Source of the DNA: HGM11368 sp051883395
GTDB taxonomy: Bacteria > Bacillota > Clostridia > Christensenellales > UBA3700
Reading direction: 5' to 3'
DNA length: 64,000 bases
NCBI GenBank assembly: GCA_051883395.1
Contig: JBJETQ010000021.1
Location: 12,159 to 76,158, forward strand
A program made the translations under genes and the position numbers. Position 1 is the first letter of the stretch. Each line of letters starts with the position of its first letter. The notes under the pieces were generated by a model, which saw only the letters and a list, made by a program, of their open reading frames with translations, made no database searches and had not been told where the DNA came from. Positions 9,294 to 17,665 of the stretch are shown piece by piece.

Positions 9294-9961
9294 TTAAGCA
9301 CCGCCTTGTATCCCAAGCCGTGTACGGTCGCAATTTCAAAGCCAGTACACTTTGCAGTCTTTTCTCTGAGCTTTGCCATATACACGTCAACCGTTCTTGA
9401 CGTTGCGGAACTGTCATAATCCCAAAATTCGTCCATCAGGGCGGAACGGGTAAAGGTCTTTTTTGGATAAGAAAGCATTTTGAACAACAAATCGAATTCT
9501 CTCACCGTCAGCGCTATTTCTTTGCCGTCAATCCACGCCGACCTTTCTTCGATATTCATACAGAAGTTGCCTACGACAAGTTCTTTTTTGTTGTCAATAC
9601 TTGCCCTGCGCAATACCGCCTGAATTTTCATTATCAACTCGTCCATATCAAAAGGCTTGGTAACGTAATCGTCTATTCCGATATTATATCCCAACATCTT
9701 AGACGGCTTGTCGTCCTTGGCGGACATAAAAATCACAGGCGTAGTCTTGTCGGTTCTTCTTATGGTTTCCGCCAGCTTGAATCCATCCAATTTAGGCATC
9801 ATTATATCGGTCAGAAGCATGTCGTACTTGCTTCTTTCCCACTCGTCCAAAGCTTCTTGTCCGTCCAAACACGATTTGACGTCAAAGCCGAAATTTCTCA
9901 GGCTGAGCGTAACGTACAAATTCAGGTCCTTATCGTCTTCTGCTACGAGTATTTTGCTCAT
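9290..9961 (-). CDS. Response regulator, OmpR/PhoB family
   Basis: A 223-residue regulator with receiver domain (residues 1-115; acidic pair D9-D10, phospho-acceptor D52 in LLTDIMMP, conserved K102 in TKPFD) and a C-terminal winged-helix DNA-binding domain (LTVREFDLLFKMLSYPKKTFTRSALMDEFW...SRTVDVYMAKLREK). First gene of the four-gene operon; its ATG follows a good AAGGAAGGTG ribosome site. It probably controls its own operon and membrane functions, but no operator could be identified. Confidence 0.95.
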   Translation of the reverse strand: MSKILVAEDDKDLNLYVTLSLRNFGFDVKSCLDGQEALDEWERSKYDMLLTDIMMPKLDGFKLAETIRRTDKTTPVIFMSAKDDKPSKMLGYNIGIDDYVTKPFDMDELIMKIQAVLRRASIDNKKELVVGNFCMNIEERSAWIDGKEIALTVREFDLLFKMLSYPKKTFTRSALMDEFWDYDSSATSRTVDVYMAKLREKTAKCTGFEIATVHGLGYKAVLK

Positions 9962-10182
9962 AATACACCTTCCTTTTAGTTTATCATATCATCTTTCTCT
10001 CATTCTTTGGTTGCTATTTTGTTAAAATAATGTAAAATCGCCGTTTATTTTTTTGTCCGATACCTATCTTTGGTCAATTTCATACCTAAAACCTGTAATA
10101 ACTCCCGTCGTTGCTTTTATTCTTGCCAGACGATTTGCCCCTGCCTGCACCCAAACTCAAATATTTTTTTAGTTGACAACCT

Positions 10183-10211
10183 TTGTCTGCTATTTTGTGC
10201 TATATTATAAT
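10183..10211 (+). promoter_or_regulatory. Likely promoter of the SprT-like gene
   Basis: TTGTCT at 10183-10188, a 17-base spacer and TATAAT at 10206-10211, 17 bases before the ATG and just before an aaggag ribosome site. Confidence 0.55.
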
Positions 10212-10228
10212 AGATAAGGAGCTAAACA

Positions 10229-10789
10229 ATGAAAAGGGAATGTACCGACCCGGCAACTCTTGCCATATTTGAAGAAGTTAAAGAGAGAGCAAAAGAACTC
10301 TATCCGCATTATTTTGTGGACAGCTCTTATACGCTTTACGTTACGGATTCGAAAAGCGACCTTGGCTTCTGCATAACAAAACGTCTGGTAAACTATCAGG
10401 CATTGCAACATGCAACCAACCGTCCAAAACGCTATATTGTAGAAATTATGATTAGTAAATACATCATCGGCACTCCTTGTTTAAGAAGAACTATCGTCCA
10501 TGAATTCGGACACGCTGTAACCGACAACAGTCTTCATGACCAAAAATGGCAAAGACGTGCCAATAAAATAGGCGAAAAATGGGGAATAACGGTCAGCGAA
10601 ATTGCTTCTCATGAAGATTCTCAGATATTTAAAGCCAATTTACCCCAACCAAAATACGTCATTGTCTGTCCAAACTGCGGAAATACGGCATATAGATATA
10701 GACGTTCAAAAATCGTAAGCAACCCGGACCGCTATCTTTGTGCAAAATGCAAAAGCAAAATAAAAGTTATGATAAACGACGGGAAATAA
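10229..10789 (+). CDS. SprT-like zinc metalloprotease-fold protein with C-terminal zinc ribbon
   Basis: A 186-residue protein. The zincin motif is H91-EFG-H95 (TIVHEFGHAV), followed by a second His in SLHDQKWQRRANKIG, as in SprT/Spartan proteins where HExxH plus a later His bind zinc. The C-terminus is a zinc ribbon with C147-P-N-C150 and C171-A-K-C174, the arrangement of the SprT-like family. Spartan proteins cleave DNA-protein crosslinks in eukaryotes, while the function of bacterial SprT proteins is poorly defined. It is monocistronic or paired with the small basic ORF directly after it. Confidence 0.85.
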   Translation: MKRECTDPATLAIFEEVKERAKELYPHYFVDSSYTLYVTDSKSDLGFCITKRLVNYQALQHATNRPKRYIVEIMISKYIIGTPCLRRTIVHEFGHAVTDNSLHDQKWQRRANKIGEKWGITVSEIASHEDSQIFKANLPQPKYVIVCPNCGNTAYRYRRSKIVSNPDRYLCAKCKSKIKVMINDGK

Positions 10790-10795
10790 ACTCTT

Positions 10796-10975
10796 ATGAC
10801 AGATAAGGAAATAGAACGTGAACAACGACTCAAAGAAAGCAAACGGCTATATAGAAAGCGTGTCAGATTGGCCAGACAAATAAAGCGAGAAAAGCGCTCT
10901 CCTTTGCCGTGGAAAGAAATGTTACTCGTCGCCCTATTGACTACCAAGCCCGAAAGTAAAGCCGATAAATTCTAA
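10796..10975 (+). CDS. Small basic protein, 59 residues, unknown
   Basis: An ATG six bases after the SprT-like stop opens a 59-codon frame ending at 10975. The product is very basic and probably helical in its first 35 residues (repeated RLK, KRVR, RQIKREKR) with a short hydrophobic patch (EMLLVALL). Tight spacing and the terminator right after its stop support it as a real last gene of the SprT transcript. There is no clear ribosome site, and translational coupling would be needed. Function unknown. Confidence 0.5.
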   Translation: MTDKEIEREQRLKESKRLYRKRVRLARQIKREKRSPLPWKEMLLVALLTTKPESKADKF

Positions 10976-10996
10976 TTGTCCATTGGATATAAAGTC

Positions 10997-11024
10997 AAAA
11001 AAGTCGATACGTATCGACTTTTTT
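10997..11024. terminator. Perfect 28-base palindrome, terminator on either strand
   Basis: Six A, gtcgatac, gtatcgac, six T: a perfect inverted repeat 21 bases after the small basic ORF. The A/T ends make it a workable Rho-independent terminator in both directions. Partial relatives of the gtcgatac core recur in the window. Confidence 0.8.
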
Positions 11025-11065
11025 AGTTTTTCTTTGACGGTTCAGGTGCAAGCAAGACAAAGAAA

Positions 11066-11246
11066 AAGGCAACTTTATCGAAACGAGCGTACTTGACGTG
11101 CGTGAGCAAGAAAAGTTGCCTATCTTTTTTTATTTAGTCGCTATGTCGTAGCCATCTTGCGTCATAGGTGCGAGTTAGGCGAGAAAAGCGGAGTTTTTGC
11201 GACAGGAGCGTACTTGAATGTACGTAACTGAGCAAAAATCTCCGCT
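11066..11246. repeat. Composite two-hairpin repeat, copy A
   Basis: Fills most of the gene-free stretch 10976-11282. Hairpin A1 has aggcaacttt at 11067-11076 paired with aaagttgcct at 11112-11121. Hairpin A2 has gcggagtttttgc paired with gcaaaaatctccgc (11189-11246, one bulge). Each has the 12-base block gagcgtacttga in its loop side (11085-11096 and 11206-11217). Copy B at 42.65 kb carries the same parts in the opposite orientation. It lies just beyond the adhE stop and may also act as its terminator. No ORF is evident in it. Confidence 0.7.
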
Positions 11247-11282
11247 CGACACAGTATTACGACGTATATCCGCCGTCAAAAA

Positions 11283-14035
11283 TTATTTGCCGTAGTAAGC
11301 ATTAAGATACATCTGCTTAATCTCACTCATAAGCGGATATCTTGGGTTGGCGCCGGTGCATTGGTCGTCGAAGGCGTCTTCTACCATCTGGTCAAGGGTG
11401 GTAAGGAACTTCTCTTCGTCGACTCCTGCGTCTTTGATGGTCTTAGGCAAACCTATTTTTTCTTTGAGCTGGTCAATTGCAACAATCAAAGCTTCAACCT
11501 TTTCTGCGTCGGTATCGCCTTTGAGACCGAGAGCCGTTGCAACGTCCGCATATCTCTTGGTGCATTGTGGATATTTGTATTGTGGGAAGGTACCCATCTT
11601 GACAGGATTGTCGTTGGCGTTGTATCTGATAACTTCGTCTATCATCAAAGCATTTGCAACGCCGTGTGGCAAATGGTGATAACTACCCAGTTTGTGCGCC
11701 ATAGAGTGGCAAACGCCCAGGAATGCGTTGGCAAAAGCCATACCTGCCATGGTGGAAGCGTTAGCCATACCTTCTCTTGCTTCTGCGTCGTGTCCGCCCA
11801 GTTCGTAAGCTCTTGGCAAATACTTGAAGATATTTTTGATGGCTTCGAGTGCGATGCCGTTGGTATATTCGGTAGCCAACATAGAAGCGGTTGCTTCGAG
11901 AGCGTGCGTAAGTGCGTCGATACCCGAAGCGCTGGTAAGTCCCTTAGGAATATTCATCATCAAATCTGCGTCTACGATGGACATCTTAGGCAACAATTCG
12001 TAATCGGCAAGCGGATATTTGGTGCCGGTAGACTCGTCGGTAATAACGGCAAACGGAGTAACTTCACTACCCGTACCTGCCGTAGTAGGAATAGCTATGA
12101 AGTAAGCCTTGTCGCCCATGTGTGGAAAGCGATATACTCTCTTACGAATATCCATAAATCTCATTGCAAGATCCTGGAAGTCAACTTCCGGATGTTCGTA
12201 CATTGTCCACATGATTTTGCCTGCGTCCATTGCGCTACCGCCACCGATGGCGATAATGGTGTCAGGCTCGAATTCTGCCATCGCCTTAGCGCCTTCTTTT
12301 GCACAAGCAAGAGTTGGGTCAGGGGCAACGTTGAAGAAGGTAGTATGTCTGATTCCCATAGCGTCGAGCTGGTCGGTGATAGCTTTGGTAAATCCGCTCT
12401 TATAAAGGAATGTATCAGTAACGATAAACGCCTTCTTTTTGTTCATAACTTCTTTGAGTTCTCTCAAAGCAACTCCCAGACAACCTCTCTTGAAATACAC
12501 CTTTTCAGGCGCTCTGAACCACAACATATTTTCTTTTCTCTCCGCAATAGTTTTGATGTTGAGCAGGTGCTTTACACCTACGTTTTCGCTCACGCTGTTT
12601 CCGCCCCAGCTTCCGCAACCAAGCGTCAGGGAAGGAGCGAGCATAAAGTTGTAAATGTCGCCTATACCGCCTTGCGCAGAAGGGGTATTGATGAGCTGAC
12701 GGCAAGTCTTCATTCTCTGCGACCATACGGCAATTTTGTCCTTGCCCGTCTCTACGTTGATATACAAAGAAGAAGTGTGTCCCAGTCCGCCGTCTTCTAC
12801 AAGTCTGGAAGCCTTGTTGAGAGCGTCTTCAAAGTTCTCCGCCTTGTACATAGCGAGTACAGGGCTAAGCTTTTCGTGGGCAAATTCTTCTTCAAGTTCT
12901 ACGCTCTCCACTTCTCCCACAAGCACTTTGCTGCCTTCCGGTGCGTCAAAACCTGCAAGATTGGCTATTGTGCAGGCGCTTTGTCCTACGATTCTTGCGT
13001 TGAGTGCGCCGTTGATAAGAATAGTCTTTCTCACTTTGTCGGTTTCTTCCGGGCTAAGGAAATATGCGCCCCTTGCCTGCATCTCCGCCTTAAACTCGTC
13101 GTAAATCTCTTTGGCAACTATGCAAGATTGCTCCGATGCGCAAATCATACCGTTGTCGAAGGTCTTNNNNNNNNNNNNNNNNNNNNNNNNNNNNNNNNNN
13201 NNNNNNNNNNNNNNNNNNNNNNNNNNNNNNNNNNNNNNNNNNNNNNNNNNNNNNNNNNNNNNNNNNTGGCAACTATGCAAGATTGCTCCGATGCGCAAAT
13301 CATACCGTTGTCGAAGGTCTTGGAATGAAGTATCGAATAAGCAGCCGTCTTGATGTCTGCCGAAGCGTCAACAATTGCAGGAGTGTTGCCTGCGCCTACG
13401 CCGACGGCAGGTTTTCCGCTGCTATAAGCCGCCTTGACCATGCCGGGACCGCCCGTAGCCAGAATTACGTCGGCTTCTTTCATTACCATTGCGCTGAGCG
13501 GAACGCTAGGCTCGTCTATCCAACCTATTATGCCTTCCGGTGCGCCCGCCTTGACCGCTGCGTCAAGCACAATTCTGGCAGCTTCGATGGTACTTTTCTT
13601 GGCTCTTGGGTGTGGCGAAATAATCAGTCCGTTGCGAGTTTTGAGTGCAAGCAACGACTTGAATATTGCCGTAGAAGTAGGGTTGGTAGTAGGTACGATA
13701 GCCGCAACCACGCCCACAGGCTCAACAACCTTGATGATGCCAAAGCCTTCGTTTCTCTCTATCACACCGCAAGTTACGGTGTCTTTGTAAGTGTTGTAGA
13801 TGTATTCGGAAGCGTAGTGATTTTTGATAACCTTGTCTTCCACAATACCCATTCCGGTTTCTTCAACCGCCATTTTTGCAAGCGGAATTCTCGCTTTGTT
13901 GGCAGCCATAGCCGCTTCAAAGAAGATTTTGTCTACTTGCTCTTGTGTAAACGTTGCAAACTGTGCTTGTGCCTTACGAAGTTGGTCGAGTCTAGTCAAC
14001 AACGTTTGCTCGTCATTTACATACGTAATTGCCAT
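11283..14035 (-). CDS. adhE: Bifunctional aldehyde-alcohol dehydrogenase (interrupted by an assembly gap)
   Basis: AdhE reduces acetyl-CoA to acetaldehyde and then ethanol, regenerating two NAD+; it forms cytoplasmic spirosome filaments. The N-terminal half is a CoA-acylating aldehyde dehydrogenase (catalytic Cys in NGMICASEQS). The C-terminal half is an iron-dependent alcohol dehydrogenase with GGGSAMDAGK and the metal-binding HSMAHKLGSYHHLPHG. The gene is split by 100 N at 13167-13266, and the 55 bases before the gap are repeated exactly after it. Deleting the gap and one copy (155 bases) leaves 2598 bases, one continuous frame of 865 residues, the usual AdhE length. A good ribosome site (aggagatat) precedes the ATG, and a promoter with a Rex-like operator lies upstream. 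Confidence 0.95.
13167..13266. other. Assembly gap of 100 N inside adhE
   Basis: Exactly 100 N, the standard placeholder for unknown length. The 55 bases at 13112-13166 are identical to 13267-13321, so the two contigs overlap and no sequence is actually missing. Confidence 0.97.
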
Positions 14036-14138
14036 TTTTATATCTCCTAAAAATTGATTTCTTTATTGTCGGGCATAGCCCGTCAGATTGCCTGCCGACC
14101 CAAACGAAAGTCCAGCATTTTTCGGTATTTTTACCAAC

Positions 14139-14156
14139 TTGTTATATTTTTAACAA
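14139..14156. promoter_or_regulatory. Rex-like operator upstream of adhE
   Basis: An 18-base inverted repeat TTGTTA-TATTTT-TAACAA, matching the Clostridia form of the Rex consensus (TTGTTAANNNNTTAACAA) closely. It begins about 7 bases downstream of the expected transcription start, where a bound Rex would block transcription until the NADH/NAD+ ratio rises. Rex itself is not in the window. Confidence 0.7.
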
Positions 14157-14169
14157 TCTTTGCACGATT

Positions 14170-14198
14170 ATTATATGCCTATAATACGTGTGTGTCAA
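14170..14198 (-). promoter_or_regulatory. Strong sigma-A-type promoter of adhE
   Basis: On the minus strand TTGACA (14198-14193), a 17-base spacer and TATAAT (14175-14170), both consensus. The rest of the 14036-14468 stretch is very AT-rich with no gene seen. Confidence 0.8.
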
Positions 14199-14429
14199 CT
14201 AAAAAAATAAATTTGTGCAAATTTTGATAACTTCACCACTTAATTATTATTAAATGTTATTTTTATTAATAAATAATCAAAATTTTTCTTATTTTTCGAT
14301 ATATTATACAAAATAATATTTCCAATATTTATATATTTTATTGGCTCATGTACTACCGCCGCCATTTTGAATAAACTATATATCAATCTGCGGCTTTTTA
14401 CTGAAAAAATAATTCAATTTTTCAAATAA

Positions 14430-14453
14430 AAAAAGGGGCTTTTGCCCCTTTTT
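14430..14453 (-). terminator. Terminator after glpK
   Basis: Stem aaaggggc/gcccctttt around 14433-14452, followed on the minus strand by a T run. It ends the glycerol genes before the adhE promoter. Confidence 0.85.
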
Positions 14454-14468
14454 ATCATAAAAGTCATT

Positions 14469-15956
14469 TTATTGATATTTTGCTCTTGCTACGCTCTCAA
14501 GCCAGCCCATGATGAGTTTTTCTCGTCTGCTCTCTTCCATAGACGGGCTGAACACTCTGTCTATCTCTCTATCCGTCTTGATGTCGTCTATGCTTTTCCA
14601 CACGCCTACGCCCAAGCCTGCCAGATAACAAGCACCGAGAGCCGTCGTTTCTACAACTTTTGGTCTTACTACGTCGGCTTGAAGCAAATCTGCCTGGAAT
14701 TGCATCAGCACGTTGGACACGCAAGCTCCGCCATCCACGTTGAGTCCGGTAATTTGTTGGTCAAGGTCGTTTTCCATAGCGTGTACCACGTCAAAGACCT
14801 GATAGGCAATAGATTCTAGCGCAGCCCTTACAAAATGCTCTCTCTTGGTTCCACGGGTTATTCCGCACACCGTACCCCTTGCGTCGGCTTGCCAATGCGG
14901 CGCACCCAGCCCCACAAAAGCAGGCACTATGTACACACCGCCCGTGTCGGGACATCTTTCGGCAATTTCGTCGGCTTCTTTTGCTTGGGAAATGAGCTTC
15001 ATCTCATCTCTGAGCCATTGCAATACGGCTCCGCCGACAAAAACGCTGCCTTCCAGCGCATATTGCGGTCTGCCGTTTTGTTCGCTGGCGATAAGAGTCG
15101 TAACCAGTCCCCTGTGAGAGACGACAGCCGTATCGCCCGTATTGACAAGGGTAAAGCAACCCGTGCCATAAGTATTTTTACCTTCTCCTTTGTTGACGCA
15201 CAAATGCCCGAACAATGCCGATTGCTGGTCTCCTGCCACTCCCGAAATCGGCAATTTGGCCCCAACGACGTCGGGATCGGTATATCCGAACAAGCCTTTG
15301 GACGGCTTAACGTCAGGCAACATGCTTTTTGGCACGCCGAATAAACTGAGCAACTCGTCGTCCCATTTCAGCTCGTGAATATTGAAGAGCAACGTTCTGC
15401 AAGCGTTGGTATAATCTGTGGCATGTATACTTCCGCCCGACAGCTTCCACATAAGATAGGTGTCTATCGTGCCGAAAAGCAGTTCGCCCTTTTCAGCTCT
15501 TGCCCTTGCGCCGTCAACGTTGTCAAGTATCCACTTGATTTTACTTGCCGAAAAATATGCGTCTATCGGAAGCCCCGTCTTATCATAAATCTTTTGCTCC
15601 AAACCTTGCTTTTTGAGTTCGTCGCAAAACTCCGACGTTCTTCTGCATTGCCACACGATAGCGTTATATACTGGTTCGCCTGTGTTTTTATCCCACACCA
15701 CCGTCGTTTCTCTTTGGTTGGTAATGCCCACGGCAACGACGTCGTCGATTTTTATCTCTGCCTTTTCTATTGCCTTGACAAAAGAATCGAATTGTGTGCG
15801 CCATATATCTTCGGGGCGATGTTCCACCCAGCCTGGGTGCGGATAAATCTGCTCGAACTCCGCCTGTGATTTGGCTACGATATTGGCCTTGTCGTCAAAG
15901 ACGATAGCCCTCGAACTGGTCGTGCCTTGGTCCAGCGCAACTATATATTTACTCAT
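14469..15956 (-). CDS. glpK: Glycerol kinase
   Basis: A 495-residue FGGY-family kinase that converts glycerol to glycerol-3-phosphate. The N-terminus has the phosphate-binding DQGTTSSRAIVFD and the family hallmark VAVGITNQRETTVVWD. Further family segments are the glycerol-binding region around YTNACRTLLFNI, GVAGDQQSALFGH, and GLNVDGGACVSN near the end. Length is normal. It follows the glycerol-3-phosphate oxidation genes on the same strand after an 88-base gap and has its own good ribosome site (aaggggaagg), so it is probably co-regulated with them. Confidence 0.97.
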   Translation of the reverse strand: MSKYIVALDQGTTSSRAIVFDDKANIVAKSQAEFEQIYPHPGWVEHRPEDIWRTQFDSFVKAIEKAEIKIDDVVAVGITNQRETTVVWDKNTGEPVYNAIVWQCRRTSEFCDELKKQGLEQKIYDKTGLPIDAYFSASKIKWILDNVDGARARAEKGELLFGTIDTYLMWKLSGGSIHATDYTNACRTLLFNIHELKWDDELLSLFGVPKSMLPDVKPSKGLFGYTDPDVVGAKLPISGVAGDQQSALFGHLCVNKGEGKNTYGTGCFTLVNTGDTAVVSHRGLVTTLIASEQNGRPQYALEGSVFVGGAVLQWLRDEMKLISQAKEADEIAERCPDTGGVYIVPAFVGLGAPHWQADARGTVCGITRGTKREHFVRAALESIAYQVFDVVHAMENDLDQQITGLNVDGGACVSNVLMQFQADLLQADVVRPKVVETTALGACYLAGLGVGVWKSIDDIKTDREIDRVFSPSMEESRREKLIMGWLESVARAKYQ

Positions 15957-16044
15957 ATCCTTCCCCTTATATCAGTATTTTTGGTTGCGTTTTACAAACT
16001 ATAAACATATTCAAAATCTATAATTTGTCTTTCAAATAAATGCT

Positions 16045-16404
16045 TTACTTTTTTGCAACGTCTTTTGTTACCACAAAATCTACTCCGCTGCCGCACACGT
16101 TTTTGACGGCAACGTCGCCTTCCTTGACGGGAGCGTCGAGAGAAAGTCCTTTGAGTGCGTCGAGAGCGTCAAAGATAAGTCTTTTTTCTATACTTTCGCT
16201 CGTTTTGACCGACGTCATATTAATTGTGCCGCCGTTGACTCTCACTACGCTGGTAACCATTCTCTTTGGGCAAATCATCTCGTCTTTGGCATATTTTTCT
16301 CCCCTTGGACATGTGTTGCCGCTGACTTTGATATTTTTAAGGTCGCTTGCGTCCACCTGCAAATGACAGCCCATAGGACAACAAATACATATCATTTCCT
16401 TCAT
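16045..16404 (-). CDS. DUF1667 protein of the glycerol-3-phosphate oxidation operon
   Basis: A 119-residue cysteine-rich protein. Two motifs, CICCPMGC (residues 6-13) and CPRGEKYA with a later CPKR, are the hallmark of DUF1667. These proteins occur almost always with a GlpA-like dehydrogenase and a small FAD/NAD oxidoreductase, as here. The Cys pattern suggests an iron-sulphur or metal site used in electron transfer, in the place of GlpC in other bacteria, but this is inference. One base separates it from the upstream oxidoreductase gene. Confidence 0.88.
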   Translation of the reverse strand: MKEMICICCPMGCHLQVDASDLKNIKVSGNTCPRGEKYAKDEMICPKRMVTSVVRVNGGTINMTSVKTSESIEKRLIFDALDALKGLSLDAPVKEGDVAVKNVCGSGVDFVVTKDVAKK

Positions 16405-16405
16405 T

Positions 16406-17665
16406 TTACGCCTCCTTCAAGCTCACTACGATACCGCCGGCATTTTTGATTTGTTCCAGTTGAGCGGCATTGAGCGATATGGTCTCCATTTCTCCGGGAG
16501 CTACAACAGGTCTTTTTTTGCTGAAAATTTCTACTCCGTCGGCTTCTACAACCAGTCTTTTGTTTCGGAACACGTTGCTGACTCTCATTTTGAGTTTGAG
16601 CGTCGTGCTTGTGGTTTGTCGTGATATTTTTTGCGGAACGACGTATCTCACTCCGCCGCTTGCGCTCACTTCTACGTACTCTTTGGCACTCTTACCGTTT
16701 TTGATGTATGCCGCCGCACGTCTGCCTGCCAGGTCGCTTTCTTCGCTGACAAAGTCAACCAGGTCATGCACGTGCAATATGTTGCCGCATTGGAATATTC
16801 CTTCCACACCCGTCATCATGTCGTCGTCTACCACGCCGCCGCCCGTTATCGGACTGAGCTGAACGCCCGCCATTTTGGACAGTTCGTTTTCCGGCAACAA
16901 GCCTACGCTGAGCAGCAGGGTGTCGCACTTTATTTCTTCCGCCGTCGACATTATCGGATTGAGTTTGTCGTCAACCTGTGCAATTACCACGCCGCTGACT
17001 CTGCCTTCTCCCTTGATGTCAACTACCGTATGAGAAAATTTGAGCGGAATGTCGAAGTCGTTGAGACATTGTACTATATTACGGTTGAGTCCGCTACTGT
17101 ATGGCATCAGCTCAACCACCGCTTTTACTTTTGCCCCTTCAAACGTCATGCGGCGTGCCATAATCAATCCAATGTCGCCGCTACCGAGAATAACGACTTC
17201 TTTGCCCACCATATAGCCGTCGATATTGACAAGCTTTTGCGCCGTGCCGGCAGAAAATATTCCTGCGCACCTGCTACCTGCAATATTGATACCGCCACGT
17301 GGTCTTTCTCTGCAACCGCATGCCAGAATTATCGCTTTGGCTTTATATTTTGCCAATCCTTCGTTTTCACTTACGCAAGTAACTATCTTGTCATTGGTTA
17401 CGTTGATTACGGTTGCGCCCAACTTGTATTCTATATTGCGAGCCTTGACTTCTTTGATATATCTGCCAGCATATTCAGGTCCCGTAAGTTCTTCCTTGAA
17501 GGTATGCAGCCCAAATCCGTTGTGTATACATTGATTGAGTATTCCGCCGAGATTCGATTCTCTTTCCAATATCAATATATCTCTTTCGCCTTCGTCGTAT
17601 GCGGCTTTGGCTGCTGCCAGTCCGGCAGGCCCGCCACCAATAATCACGAGATTTTTTTCTATCAT
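16406..17665 (-). CDS. FAD/NAD(P)-binding oxidoreductase of the G3P operon (GlpB-position subunit)
   Basis: A 419-residue pyridine-nucleotide-disulphide-type flavoprotein. It has an N-terminal FAD-binding Rossmann motif (IGGGPAGLAAAKAA) and a second dinucleotide motif (VVILGSGDIGLIMARR, about residue 170). A further segment, GVEGIFQCGNILHVHDLVD, binds FAD. Proteins of this type sit between a GlpA-like dehydrogenase and a DUF1667 protein and probably pass electrons from G3P oxidation to an acceptor. Its start overlaps the dehydrogenase stop by four bases, so it is translationally coupled. The natural acceptor is not evident. Confidence 0.9.
   Translation of the reverse strand: MIEKNLVIIGGGPAGLAAAKAAYDEGERDILILERESNLGGILNQCIHNGFGLHTFKEELTGPEYAGRYIKEVKARNIEYKLGATVINVTNDKIVTCVSENEGLAKYKAKAIILACGCRERPRGGINIAGSRCAGIFSAGTAQKLVNIDGYMVGKEVVILGSGDIGLIMARRMTFEGAKVKAVVELMPYSSGLNRNIVQCLNDFDIPLKFSHTVVDIKGEGRVSGVVIAQVDDKLNPIMSTAEEIKCDTLLLSVGLLPENELSKMAGVQLSPITGGGVVDDDMMTGVEGIFQCGNILHVHDLVDFVSEESDLAGRRAAAYIKNGKSAKEYVEVSASGGVRYVVPQKISRQTTSTTLKLKMRVSNVFRNKRLVVEADGVEIFSKKRPVVAPGEMETISLNAAQLEQIKNAGGIVVSLKEA

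Noticed and set aside
11361..13328. 655-codon open frame on the plus strand opposite adhE
   Set aside because: It runs through the N gap, gives a Cys- and His-rich protein without domains, and mirrors the codon pattern of adhE, which has clear motifs throughout.
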